Assembly (NCBI GenBank): GCA_937907215.1
Contig: CALESG010000053.1
Location: forward strand, 1 to 56,430
From: an uncultured Ruminococcus sp.
GTDB taxonomy: Bacteria; Bacillota; Clostridia; Oscillospirales; Ruminococcaceae
Direction of reading: 5' to 3'
DNA length: 56,430 nt
Shown here: positions 33,499 through 42,347 of the stretch, piece by piece
Numbering within the stretch: position 1 is the stretch's first letter
Layout: each line of letters begins with the position of its first letter
Notes under the pieces: generated by a model
Databases searched by the model: none
What the model was told of the DNA's origin: nothing
Seen by the model: the letters and a program-made list of their open reading frames with translations, nothing else
Translations under genes and position numbers: made by a program

Positions 33499-33583
33499 CG
33501 AGGCTTTTTGTGAAATATGACAAAAAATATGCAAGTATATGACGTGCAGAGCCGTTAGGCGTTCTTTGTACGGTGTTGCCTTT
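33499..33583 (+). repeat. Dispersed intergenic repeat, copy 2
   Basis: Matches 94-165; both share TATGACGT, CGTTAG and GTTCTTTGTACG in the same order and spacing in the right half. This copy is longer by an insertion in the left half. Confidence 0.6.
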
Positions 33584-33646
33584 ATTATTTTATGAAAAAA
33601 GAACGATTATATCCAAAAAATAATTATAAAATAATCATGGTATGTG

Positions 33647-33675
33647 TTGCATTTTTTATAAAAATGTGATATAAT
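33647..33675 (+). promoter_or_regulatory. Promoter of the capA-like gene
   Basis: TTGCAT 33647-33652, 17-nt spacer, TATAAT 33670-33675. Confidence 0.75.
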
Positions 33676-33729
33676 TTAAATGATTATTCAAACAACAAGC
33701 CTAAATGTACAATGTAAGGAATGAAAAAC

Positions 33730-34980
33730 ATGCGTAAAATCGGACTTAGACTTATATCGGCAAGTCTTTCTTTGCTGCTTATTTGCATAACTGGCTGCAA
33801 TTCAACTAATGGCAGCAGTGATAATAAATCTGCAAATACAATGGATGGAATGAATGGCAAGGCTGCTCGTGAAGAAGCAACTATTGCAAATGTCAAACAA
33901 AGCGGCGGTTCAATTCATATAATTGCCGCTGGGGATAATATGATTCAAAACGGCGTACTCAATGCTGCCACTGCAAATGCAGATGGAGAACAACAATACA
34001 ATTTTACTCCTTGTTATGAAGATGCAAAAAGTATTATATCAAGCGGCGATATTAAAATCATAAATCAATCATCACTTATCTGTGATAATGAAAATATTGC
34101 TGTAAGCGGTGATAACTACAACCTTAATTCACCGCCTGAAGTTGGAAATGCACTTATTGATACGGGATTTAATGTAGTATCTATTGGCAACAGGCATCTT
34201 CTTGACAACGGTACAGGCGGTCTGGAATCATGTCTAAACTATTGGGATAAAATGAAATCAAACTATTATGGTCTTATAACATATGGTGCATATAAAAATG
34301 AAACCGATATGAATGACATACGGGTTTGCGATATAAATGGATTGAAGGTTGCATTTTTATCCTATACAGACAGCATTGCAAACAGTGATTTCCTTAATGA
34401 TTCAGATTTAGAAGTTGTTTTACTTTCAGATGAAGAAAAAGTAAAATCCCAGATAGAAGCTGCAAATGCTGTTGCAGATGCTGTAATTGTATCCGCACAT
34501 TGGGGTACTGAAGATACATTTGATGTAGCAGACGAAGTAAAACAACAGGCTCAAAACATGGTCGATTGGGGTGCTGATGTAATACTTGGTGTTCATCCGC
34601 ACGTCCCACAGACTATGGAATATCTCACACGTCAAGACGGATCTCAAGGTTTTGTATTCTATTCACTCGGCAATTTTATATCTTCTCAGACATATAATAT
34701 AAACCTTGTCGGTGAAGTAGCGGATTTCAATATAAAAGTAGATCCAAAGGGCAATACAACTATTGAAGACATTCAGGTAAGACCTGTTATAACACACTTT
34801 GAAGGAACAGATTTCAGCAATTTAAAAGTCATTCCATATCGTGATTATACAGAAGAACTTTGCAATGCTCATGGTCTGCCGCAAATTTCAAGCAACGCCA
34901 ATTACGCTGATTGGAATATGGAAAAGATAAAAGAAATAATAGACACCGGTATACCTGAAGAATACCAAAAGCTTGATTAA
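33730..34980 (+). CDS. CapA-family lipoprotein (poly-gamma-glutamate synthesis-like metallophosphatase)
   Basis: A secreted protein of 416 residues with a CapA/PgsA domain. The signal sequence ends at the lipobox ITGC. The domain shows the metal-site segments IIAAGDNMIQNG, VSIGNRHLLDNG, AFLSYTD, VSAHWGTED and ILGVHPHVPQTME, then FYSLGNFISSQ. CapA proteins act in capsule or polyglutamate export or as phosphatases; no capB/capC genes are nearby, so the role here is open. AAGGA ends at 33720, so the ATG at 33730 is preferred over the one at 33721. Confidence 0.88.
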   Translation: MRKIGLRLISASLSLLLICITGCNSTNGSSDNKSANTMDGMNGKAAREEATIANVKQSGGSIHIIAAGDNMIQNGVLNAATANADGEQQYNFTPCYEDAKSIISSGDIKIINQSSLICDNENIAVSGDNYNLNSPPEVGNALIDTGFNVVSIGNRHLLDNGTGGLESCLNYWDKMKSNYYGLITYGAYKNETDMNDIRVCDINGLKVAFLSYTDSIANSDFLNDSDLEVVLLSDEEKVKSQIEAANAVADAVIVSAHWGTEDTFDVADEVKQQAQNMVDWGADVILGVHPHVPQTMEYLTRQDGSQGFVFYSLGNFISSQTYNINLVGEVADFNIKVDPKGNTTIEDIQVRPVITHFEGTDFSNLKVIPYRDYTEELCNAHGLPQISSNANYADWNMEKIKEIIDTGIPEEYQKLD

Positions 34981-35014
34981 CAGGAAAAAATTTAAATATT
35001 ACTGTATAAAAATT

Positions 35015-35046
35015 ACACCTCCGGCTCACAATAGAGTTGGAGGTGT
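35015..35046 (+). promoter_or_regulatory. Hairpin sequestering the RBS of the M23 gene
   Basis: ACACCTCC (35015-35022) pairs perfectly with GGAGGTGT (35039-35046), and CTC/GAG inside the loop can extend it. The right arm is the Shine-Dalgarno sequence of the TTG start at 35052, so the hairpin would block initiation. It may alternatively be a weak terminator of capA. Confidence 0.6.
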
Positions 35047-35051
35047 TTGAT

Positions 35052-35828
35052 TTGAAAAACGAAAATAATCAACCAAAAAGAACACGCCTGAAAGGCTTTT
35101 ACACTGCATTGCTCGTGAGCTTGGCAATGATAGGAGCAGCATGTGCATACGCATATCAGGCAACTAATGCAAAATTGGAGAATAATCTCAATTCACTCCA
35201 AAATGAACTTACAGCAGAAACAAACAAAAGTGAAAACCATACGGAACGTCAAACGGAAACAAAAATTGCTTCCACTCAAAAAGCATATGATGCAGCAGCA
35301 GATGTCCAGCCACAAACTGATGCTTACGAAACTGCTTATACAACATCAGAATCAGAAAGCGAAACGCAGCCTGAAACGTCAACAGAGTCAGAGCAGAGTG
35401 CAGAAATTGAAGAATCCGGTCATGTTATAGTAATTCCGATCGATGGCGAGATATTGGCGGAATTTAGCAATGGTGAACTTGTAAAATCCGAAACTACTGG
35501 TACATGGCAAACCCATAATGGCGCAGATATTGCAGCGGAAGAAGGCAGTGCAGTATGTGCTATTGACAACGGAACTGTATCAGAAGTAGTAAAGGACGCA
35601 TTATGGGGTGTATGTGTATCTATCGACCATGGAAATGGCATAGTAAGCCGTTATTGCGGATTAAGCGGCAGCCTTAATGTAAAAGAGGGTGATGTCGTAG
35701 AAAGCGGTCAAACTATTGGCTCAGTAGGAAACACAGCTGATATTGAAAGTAAACTTGAATCACATCTGCACTTTGAAGTGCTTAAAAACGATGTTTACGT
35801 TGATCCAATAAAATTCGTAAATGAATAA
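35052..35828 (+). CDS. Membrane-anchored M23 (LytM) protein, SpoIIQ-like
   Basis: A 258-residue protein with one N-terminal membrane helix (TALLVSLAMIGAACAYA), a Glu/Thr/Ser-rich linker (about 40-125) and a C-terminal LytM domain. The zinc ligands are present in HNGADI and SHLHFEV. The extra catalytic His of the Y-x-H-L motif is replaced (RYCGLSG), so endopeptidase activity is doubtful. The layout resembles SpoIIQ, which links the forespore to SpoIIIAH in the mother cell. The TTG at 35052 lies 8 nt after GGAGG; an in-frame TTG at 35037 is within it. It is probably cotranscribed with capA. Confidence 0.82.
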   Translation: MKNENNQPKRTRLKGFYTALLVSLAMIGAACAYAYQATNAKLENNLNSLQNELTAETNKSENHTERQTETKIASTQKAYDAAADVQPQTDAYETAYTTSESESETQPETSTESEQSAEIEESGHVIVIPIDGEILAEFSNGELVKSETTGTWQTHNGADIAAEEGSAVCAIDNGTVSEVVKDALWGVCVSIDHGNGIVSRYCGLSGSLNVKEGDVVESGQTIGSVGNTADIESKLESHLHFEVLKNDVYVDPIKFVNE

Positions 35829-35853
35829 ATAATTATAAACACAAGCTCTTATA

Positions 35854-35900
35854 AAAAATTAGCTGCTGCAAAATTTAACATTTGCAGCAGCTTGTTTAAT
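35854..35900 (-). terminator. Bidirectional terminator between the M23 gene and aspS
   Basis: AGCTGCTGCAAA (35861-35872) pairs with TTTGCAGCAGCT (35881-35892). T-rich tails occur on both sides, serving both converging genes. Confidence 0.88.
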
Positions 35901-37693
35901 TATTCATCTGTTTTTTTATCTTCAGCCTTTGGTACAAGTGCAATACCCAATACATCAAGGCTTTCTTGATCGACTGTTGATGGACACTCACTCATAAGTT
36001 CGCTTGCATTTTGAACTTTCGGGAATGCCACAACATCACGCAGGCTTTCAGCCTCCAGAAGAACCATGGCCAGTCTGTCAAGACCTATTCCCATACCACC
36101 ATGCGGCGGTGCACCGTATTTATATGCTTCAACAAGGAATCCAAATTTAGCTTCGATCTCTTCGTCTGTAAGACCAAGTGCTTCAAACATCTTCTGCTGA
36201 AGTTCATAATCAGTAATACGTATAGAACCAGATGACAGCTCAATTCCATTGAGAACAAGGTCAAATGCCTTTGCAATAACCTTTTCCGGTGCAGTATCAA
36301 GATACTGTATACATTCGTCCATAGGCATTGTAAATGGATGATGCATAGCGACCCAAGTGTTGCTGTCATCGTCCCATTCAAAGAACGGGAACTGAGTGAT
36401 CCACAGGAAGTTGAGCTTTCCTTCTGGAATAAGGTCAAGCTTCTTTGCAACTGTAAGACGCAATGCACCAAGCACCGGAAGTGTTACCTTATTCTTGTCT
36501 GCTATGATAAGTACAACATCGCCCTGCTCGCAGCCAAGAGATGATAGAATCTCTTCAAGTCTGCCTTCAGGAAGGAATTTAGCAAATGAACAGTTCGGTT
36601 TCTCATCATTCCAGCGAATAAACGCCAAGCCCTTTGCTCCAATTCCCCTTACTTTTTCAGTAAGCTTGTCTATTTCCTTACGGGTAAGTGTTTTAGAAGC
36701 ATTTTTTGCAACTATGCAGCGAACACTGCCGCCTGCTTCAATTGCACTCTTAAATACAACAAAATCAAGATCTGAAACAAGACCTGTTATATCCTGAAGC
36801 TCCATACCAAAACGTGTATCCGGCTTATCTGAACCAAAACGATTCATAGCCTCATTATATGTCATACGTGGAATTGGAAGAGTAATTTCTCTGTCCATAA
36901 CCTTTTCCAAAAGATATTTGATAAATCCCTCTGTCATTTCAAGAATATCGTCAACATCTACAAATGACATTTCAAGGTCTATCTGAGTAAATTCAGGCTG
37001 TCTGTCCGCACGAAGATCTTCATCTCGAAAGCATCTTGCGATCTGAATATAGCGGTCAAGACCTGCAACCATAGTCAGCTGCTTATAAATTTGAGGTGAC
37101 TGTGGAAGAGCATAGAACTTACCATTGTGTACTCTTGATGGAATAAGATAGTCACGAGCTCCCTCTGGAGTTGACTTCATCATCATAGGTGTTTCAATTT
37201 CAATAAAGCCATTTGCATAATAATATTCACGTGCTGCCTGAGCGATCTTATGACGCATAATGAGATTATACTGGAGCGGTGCACGTCTTAGGTCAAGATA
37301 ACGATATTTAAGTCGAAGCTCTTCGTTTACCTTTGTTTCATCTGTTATTACAAACGGCGGAGTTTGAGCCTTGGCAAGAATACGCAGCTCATCAACTATA
37401 ATTTCAACTTCACCTGTTTTCATATCAGGATTTATGCTTGATCTCTTTGTTACAACACCCTTTGCCATAAGTACATATTCACTATGACATGATGCTGCCT
37501 TTTCAAAAATCGCAGGGTCGGTATTATCATTAAAAGCAAGCTGAACAATACCGGTTCTGTCTCGCAGATCAATAAAGATAAGTGTGCCAAGATTTCTCAC
37601 TTTTTGAACAAATCCGCCTACTACAACTGTACTGCCTATTTCAGAAACTTCACCGCAGTAACAAGTACGACGCAAACCATTCATAGATTCCAT
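35900..37693 (-). CDS. aspS: Aspartate-tRNA ligase
   Basis: Class II synthetase charging tRNA-Asp. The N-terminal OB fold (GGFVQKVRNLGTLIFIDLRD) binds the anticodon; motif 2 is visible as FRDEDLRADRQPEFTQIDLE and motif 3 as GIGLDRLAM, with the bacterial GAD insertion between. Length 597 is standard for the bacterial type. The ATG overlaps the hisS stop by one base (TAATG), so the two are translationally coupled. No T-box is present upstream. Whether it also charges tRNA-Asn is not decided here. Confidence 0.97.
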   Translation of the reverse strand: MESMNGLRRTCYCGEVSEIGSTVVVGGFVQKVRNLGTLIFIDLRDRTGIVQLAFNDNTDPAIFEKAASCHSEYVLMAKGVVTKRSSINPDMKTGEVEIIVDELRILAKAQTPPFVITDETKVNEELRLKYRYLDLRRAPLQYNLIMRHKIAQAAREYYYANGFIEIETPMMMKSTPEGARDYLIPSRVHNGKFYALPQSPQIYKQLTMVAGLDRYIQIARCFRDEDLRADRQPEFTQIDLEMSFVDVDDILEMTEGFIKYLLEKVMDREITLPIPRMTYNEAMNRFGSDKPDTRFGMELQDITGLVSDLDFVVFKSAIEAGGSVRCIVAKNASKTLTRKEIDKLTEKVRGIGAKGLAFIRWNDEKPNCSFAKFLPEGRLEEILSSLGCEQGDVVLIIADKNKVTLPVLGALRLTVAKKLDLIPEGKLNFLWITQFPFFEWDDDSNTWVAMHHPFTMPMDECIQYLDTAPEKVIAKAFDLVLNGIELSSGSIRITDYELQQKMFEALGLTDEEIEAKFGFLVEAYKYGAPPHGGMGIGLDRLAMVLLEAESLRDVVAFPKVQNASELMSECPSTVDQESLDVLGIALVPKAEDKKTDE

Positions 37694-39009
37694 TACTTCA
37701 CTACCTCCTCGAATTCACTAAGAATATCATCAAACATATAACGCACTGCAAGGTCTTGGAATTCTTCAAGAAAACGCTCGTCCAGATGAACATCAAACTG
37801 TTCACCTGTTGCCATCAATTTAAGTTTAGCAGCCTTGCTTTCAAGTTCATTTTCACCAAGCACAAGTACAAACTTTGCACCTATTTTATTTGCATATTTC
37901 ATCTGAGCTTTAATACCACGATCCATAACGTCATATTCTGCATGATAACCATCAGCACGCAGCTGCTGTGCAAGACTCATTGCCTTTAATGCAGCTGATT
38001 CGTCCATTGGTGCAATATAAATATCGCAAGTTCTATTTTCCATAAACTCACAGCCTTGACTTTCCATAGTAAGAAGTATTCTTTCAATGCCCATAGCAAA
38101 ACCAAGTGCAGGTGTTGCTGCTCCACCAAGCTGTTCAATAAGTCCATCGTATCTTCCGCCGCCGCATACAGTGCCTTGCGCACCAATATCAGTTGTGACA
38201 AATTCAAATACTGTCTTTGTATAGTAATCAAGACCACGTACTATCTTTGGATTTACAGTGAAATCTATAGATAAATTTTTAAGATACTTTTTAAGTGCTT
38301 CAAAATGTTCTCTGCACTCATCACATAAGTAGTCAAGTATTACAGGTGCGTCCTTTGCAATATCGCTGCATATAGGACTTTTGCAGTCAAGAATACGCAT
38401 AGGATTCTTTTCAAGACGTGTTTTGCAGGTATCACAAAGTTCATCTTCACGTGCTGAAAAATAAGAACGCAACGCCTTGTGATATTCACATCTGCACTTA
38501 GGACAGCCTATAGAATTTATATTAAGTTCAATATTTTTAAGTCCAAGTCTGTCAATCAGATTCTTTGCAAGACTTATGACTTCAGCATCAGCAGCCGGAC
38601 TTTTTGATCCTGCCATTTCAAGACCGAATTGGTGAAACTCACGTAATCTGCCCGCTTGTGGACGCTCATGACGGAAACATGAGAGAATATAAAATGCTCT
38701 CTGTGGCAAAGCATCGTTAAGCATACCATTCTGAAGCATTGCACGAATAGTTCCGGCAGTACCTTCAGGACGAAGTGTGAATTCAGTTTCTTTTGCTTTT
38801 ACAGTATACATTTCTTTCTGCACAACATCTGTAGTTTCTCCTACAGAACGCAAAAACAATTCTGTATTTTCAAATGTAGGAATTCTTATTTCCTTAAATC
38901 CAAAACTTTCAGCCGTTTCTCGTGCAATTTCTTCAACAGTATACCACTTGTTGATATTCTTTGGTGTAATATCCTCAGTTCCTTGAGGACGTGTAATTTT
39001 TAAAGCCAT
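37693..39009 (-). CDS. hisS: Histidine-tRNA ligase
   Basis: Class II synthetase charging tRNA-His. It starts LKITRPQGTEDITP, motif 2 is CFRHERPQAGRLREFHQFG, the His-specific motifs are GLDYYTKTVFEF and GGGRYDGL, followed by motif 3 (GFAMGIERILL) and the anticodon domain. Length 438. The ATG at 39009 follows AGGAGG; a longer open frame to 39078 crosses a hairpin and the ribosome-binding site and is not coding. hisS and aspS form the usual Firmicutes pair. Confidence 0.97.
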   Translation of the reverse strand: MALKITRPQGTEDITPKNINKWYTVEEIARETAESFGFKEIRIPTFENTELFLRSVGETTDVVQKEMYTVKAKETEFTLRPEGTAGTIRAMLQNGMLNDALPQRAFYILSCFRHERPQAGRLREFHQFGLEMAGSKSPAADAEVISLAKNLIDRLGLKNIELNINSIGCPKCRCEYHKALRSYFSAREDELCDTCKTRLEKNPMRILDCKSPICSDIAKDAPVILDYLCDECREHFEALKKYLKNLSIDFTVNPKIVRGLDYYTKTVFEFVTTDIGAQGTVCGGGRYDGLIEQLGGAATPALGFAMGIERILLTMESQGCEFMENRTCDIYIAPMDESAALKAMSLAQQLRADGYHAEYDVMDRGIKAQMKYANKIGAKFVLVLGENELESKAAKLKLMATGEQFDVHLDERFLEEFQDLAVRYMFDDILSEFEEVVK

Positions 39010-39026
39010 AATATGCCTCCTGATTA

Positions 39027-39056
39027 CAAAAAATTGTCCCTTCGTAAAGGGACAGG
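39027..39056 (-). terminator. Terminator/attenuator between mgsA and hisS
   Basis: Minus strand: TGTCCCTT-TACG-AAGGGACA followed by ATTTTTTG. It lies just before the hisS ribosome-binding site, so it either ends mgsA transcripts or attenuates hisS. Confidence 0.75.
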
Positions 39057-39087
39057 AAAAATATAAATAACAAAGCACAAAAGCCTG

Positions 39088-39492
39088 TCAGATCGTGGGC
39101 GAACCAATGATCCTCCAATCAAGGTCACCTCTCTCAAGTGCCATAATAAGTGCCTCTGCGGTTGCGATATTTGTTGCCACAGGAATGTTGTGAACATCAC
39201 AAAGACGCAAAAGGTTCATTTCAGTCATGCTGGCTTCCTTGCAGTTAATCGGGTCACGGAAGAAAAGAAGAACATCTATTTCATTACAGGAAATAAGTGA
39301 ACCAATTTGCTGTACTCCGCCCTGTGAACCGCTAAGATAGCGTTTGATCTTAAGACCAGTGGCTTCGGAAACTTGCTTGCCAGTTGTATCAGTTGCACAA
39401 AGCATATGACGAGAAAGTATACCGCAATATGCAATGCAAAATTGTATCATAAGCTCCTTTTTGGCATCATGGGCTATGAGTGCGATTGTCAT
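39088..39492 (-). CDS. mgsA: Methylglyoxal synthase
   Basis: Converts dihydroxyacetone phosphate to methylglyoxal and phosphate, a glycolytic bypass under phosphate limitation. It shows ALIAHDAKK with the catalytic Asp region, ATDTTGKQV, LSGSQGGVQQIG (phosphate loop), VLLFFRDPINCKEA and NIPVATNIATAE. Length 134 is typical. AGGGG-rich DNA precedes the ATG. Cotranscription with hisS is limited by the hairpin at 39027. Confidence 0.95.
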   Translation of the reverse strand: MTIALIAHDAKKELMIQFCIAYCGILSRHMLCATDTTGKQVSEATGLKIKRYLSGSQGGVQQIGSLISCNEIDVLLFFRDPINCKEASMTEMNLLRLCDVHNIPVATNIATAEALIMALERGDLDWRIIGSPTI

Positions 39493-39719
39493 AAAAAAAT
39501 CATCCCCTTCTTTTATAAAAATTATTGTTTATCAATATTCGCTATTGCTACAAATACTATTATACCACAAATTTAAAATTTGTCAAAGAAAATTCGCTTC
39601 ATAAAACAAAGATTGTGAAAACTATAGTAGCCAAGGCAAATGCGTTTGTGCAATATGACAATTATAAAGTACAATATTTTGATTTTGCAAGAAAATATCT
39701 ACAATTTATTCAATTAGTC

Positions 39720-41729
39720 TTAGTTCAGATGATTTCTAACTTTATAATTTTCATAAGCCTTTAAAATATTTCTTATCATATATTTTGCATATTCAGCACC
39801 TTCAACAACTCCTGCAAATGCTATTTCTGGATCATCTGCCGGTGCATATCCAATAAAGAATGAATCCTGTACACGTGAATTTTGCTGAGGTGTACCTGTC
39901 TTGATGGCAACATCATATCCAAGATCGCCAAGTGAATATTCCGGCGGCATATTTGTAACAGATGCTGCGATCATACCTTGTTCTATGAGGTCAAAGCCCT
40001 CTTTTCCACATCCGGTAATTTCTTGTGCAACTACAGGTTCTCTCTGTTCCAATTTATTTTCCATGTTATAGTCCCAGATACTGTCTACCAGATGCGGTTC
40101 ATATCTTATTCCATCATTAGCAATTGTATTTGCAACTACAGCCATTTGCAGCGGAGTAACAGCCCATTCAGACTGACCGATAGCCGATTGAAGTACTTCA
40201 CCAACTGTCCAAGGCAGACCAACCGATTCATAATATTCCATATCAGAGAGATGTCCTGATTCCTCAAATGTTTCAAGACCTGTAGTCTGTCCCAAGCCGT
40301 ATAATTTTGAATAATCACTGATTTTGTCAATGGTCAAATTCTCAGACAATTTATAAAAATAGATATTACAAGAATACTGAAGTGCTTCTATAAGTGCAAT
40401 ATCTCCATGACCTCCTGTACATTCATAAGTAGTTCCATGGAATGTATAGGTATGACCACAATAAAATGTTGAACCTCCGTTTATCATATTCTCACACAAA
40501 CCGGCTGTAGCCGTAATGGTTTTAAATGTTGAACCAGGTCGATACAGACCAAGTGTTGCTCGATTTACAAGAGGCTCATTCTTTGCTGTAAGAAGTGATT
40601 CATAATCATTGATATAGGTGTTTAGATTATAAGTAGGACAAGTTGCCATACCAAGTACACCGCTTGTTTTTGCATCAAGAACTACAACCGCACCGTTTGT
40701 TACTTTTCCCAGTTTAAGTTTTTCTGTATTTTCATTTCTAAGTTTGTCAAAATTCTTTATAAAACCTTCCAGTGTATTCTGCAAATCACGCTGAAATTTG
40801 CTGTCTACTGTCAACATTACTGTATTTCCGGGTTGAACCGGAGTAGTTATATCAGATGATATAACTTCATTATTCTGCACAGAAATAGTACGCACACCAT
40901 CTTTGCCTCTAAGATAGCTCTCACAGGCTTTTTCTATTCCGCTTTTTCCTACTGTATCATCCATATCATAGCCCTTGGCAGCAAGCTCTTCGTATTCCTC
41001 CGCATATATTGGACCTACTGTACCTATCTCATGCGGAATAATATTACCCTGCTTTACATTACGCAGCGGCATTTCCTGTATCTCAACACCGGGCAATGTT
41101 ATTCCCATTTCCTTTATCTCTGTAATGGCACTAAGCGGTATGTCCTCTGCTAAAATAAATCTGCTGTTCATAGAGAACTCACGGCTGAGCATTTCATATC
41201 TAAGACCGCATAAAAGCATTTTCTGCTTTTCTGAATACTCCTGAGATATTTCATAATCTTTCATAAGCTTTGATATACAGTTATCTGCTGTAGCATAGAC
41301 ATTCAAACCAAGCGTGCTTTTAAATTTCATAAGGACATCATCATCGTCAGTTGTAAACGAATATGGTGCTTCATTTGAGATTGGCATTGAAATATCCGGC
41401 GAAACTCCACACTCTTCCAGCATATCTGATATTTTCAGAAGTACTTCATTTCCTTCAGCAAGGTCATCGGGAAACTGCTCGGGCAATATTACAACACTAT
41501 ATCCTGCCTTATTAACAATTATAGGCTCTCCATTACAGTCAACTATCTCACCTCTTGTGGCATCTATTATCTGTGAATACTTATATGTTGAATACTTTCG
41601 GCTCATATATGTTTCACTGTCTACCAGTTGTATTTTCATAAGCCTATATCCACACAAAGCCAATGCACAAAGCATAAATGCAACAAGCAGCGTACATTTT
41701 AAATAAATATGATAAGATCTTTTTTTCAT
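39720..41729 (-). CDS. mrdA: Penicillin-binding protein 2 (elongation transpeptidase)
   Basis: Class B transpeptidase for lateral-wall synthesis, partner of RodA and the Mre proteins. One N-terminal membrane segment is followed by the dimerisation/pedestal domain and the transpeptidase domain with SxxK (RPGSTFKTITA), SxN (QYSCNIYFYK) and KTG (AIKTGTPQQ). Length 669. It is the last gene of mreB-mreC-mreD-mrdA, 45 bp after mreD, as in many Clostridia. No rodA is in the window. Confidence 0.95.
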   Translation of the reverse strand: MKKRSYHIYLKCTLLVAFMLCALALCGYRLMKIQLVDSETYMSRKYSTYKYSQIIDATRGEIVDCNGEPIIVNKAGYSVVILPEQFPDDLAEGNEVLLKISDMLEECGVSPDISMPISNEAPYSFTTDDDDVLMKFKSTLGLNVYATADNCISKLMKDYEISQEYSEKQKMLLCGLRYEMLSREFSMNSRFILAEDIPLSAITEIKEMGITLPGVEIQEMPLRNVKQGNIIPHEIGTVGPIYAEEYEELAAKGYDMDDTVGKSGIEKACESYLRGKDGVRTISVQNNEVISSDITTPVQPGNTVMLTVDSKFQRDLQNTLEGFIKNFDKLRNENTEKLKLGKVTNGAVVVLDAKTSGVLGMATCPTYNLNTYINDYESLLTAKNEPLVNRATLGLYRPGSTFKTITATAGLCENMINGGSTFYCGHTYTFHGTTYECTGGHGDIALIEALQYSCNIYFYKLSENLTIDKISDYSKLYGLGQTTGLETFEESGHLSDMEYYESVGLPWTVGEVLQSAIGQSEWAVTPLQMAVVANTIANDGIRYEPHLVDSIWDYNMENKLEQREPVVAQEITGCGKEGFDLIEQGMIAASVTNMPPEYSLGDLGYDVAIKTGTPQQNSRVQDSFFIGYAPADDPEIAFAGVVEGAEYAKYMIRNILKAYENYKVRNHLN

Positions 41730-41774
41730 TGAAACATATCTTCCTTTTTATACAAAAGACTGAACTATTATTGT

Positions 41775-42347
41775 TTACTGCTCGTCTTCATCGGTTGTTA
41801 CCGCTTCTTCAATAGTGCGAATCGTATTCGGACGCAGCATACGATTGATATTATGAATAATTGCATAAACAGGCAGTGCTGAAATTAGGGTATAAATGCA
41901 GCATGGAATTATATGATCTGTAAATACAAAAGATACATTTGAGTAATCCCATATTGCATAGAAGAAGAAATAATCAAGCACACCCTGTATAAATATTCCG
42001 GCAGCCGCAAGAATAATAAAATTAAAAAGCCTATGCGTTAGAAAATATTTATATAACATAGAAATTCCAAGACACATAAGGCAAAGTATAATAGCATTAA
42101 AACCAATCAGCTTGCCGCAGACAACATCAAGCAGAAGTCCGCATATGATTCCGGTTATAAATGCTGTATGTTCTCTTGCATATGACGCTATACACAAAGA
42201 AACCGGTATCAGCAGCAGCGGTTTATGAAAATCTCCAGACGTTGCCAAAATGTAACAAAGTATTATTATAACTGCATATAATATACATCTAATTATAAGA
42301 TTTCTTTTTTCACGTGCTGTAATGCGGCGTGTTTTTATTCTATTCAT
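41775..42347 (-). CDS. mreD: Rod shape-determining protein MreD
   Basis: A small membrane protein of the elongasome, 190 residues, with about five membrane segments (ILYAVIIILCYILA, LLIPVSLCIASYA, FITGIICGLLLDVVCG, then two more). The sequence is poorly conserved, as usual for MreD; the call rests on size, topology and the position between mreC and the PBP2 gene. It overlaps mreC by 8 bp. Confidence 0.9.
   Translation of the reverse strand: MNRIKTRRITAREKRNLIIRCILYAVIIILCYILATSGDFHKPLLLIPVSLCIASYAREHTAFITGIICGLLLDVVCGKLIGFNAIILCLMCLGISMLYKYFLTHRLFNFIILAAAGIFIQGVLDYFFFYAIWDYSNVSFVFTDHIIPCCIYTLISALPVYAIIHNINRMLRPNTIRTIEEAVTTDEDEQ

Larger units (their letters stand above)
33381..33720 (+). other. 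Divergent intergenic region with hairpins, repeat and promoter
   Basis: This 340-bp gap separates the gerA-type operon from capA. It holds two hairpins (CCGCACA/TGTGCGG near 33417 and GTGAATAC/GTATTCAC near 33480-33500), copy 2 of the dispersed repeat (33499-33583) and the capA promoter. No ORF is supported. Confidence 0.6.

Noticed and set aside
35143..35430. 95-codon ORF inside the SpoIIQ-like gene
   Set aside because: Out-of-frame shadow in a low-complexity linker.
36085..36797. ORFs of 128-133 codons on both strands
   Set aside because: Shadows within aspS; no start signals and atypical composition.
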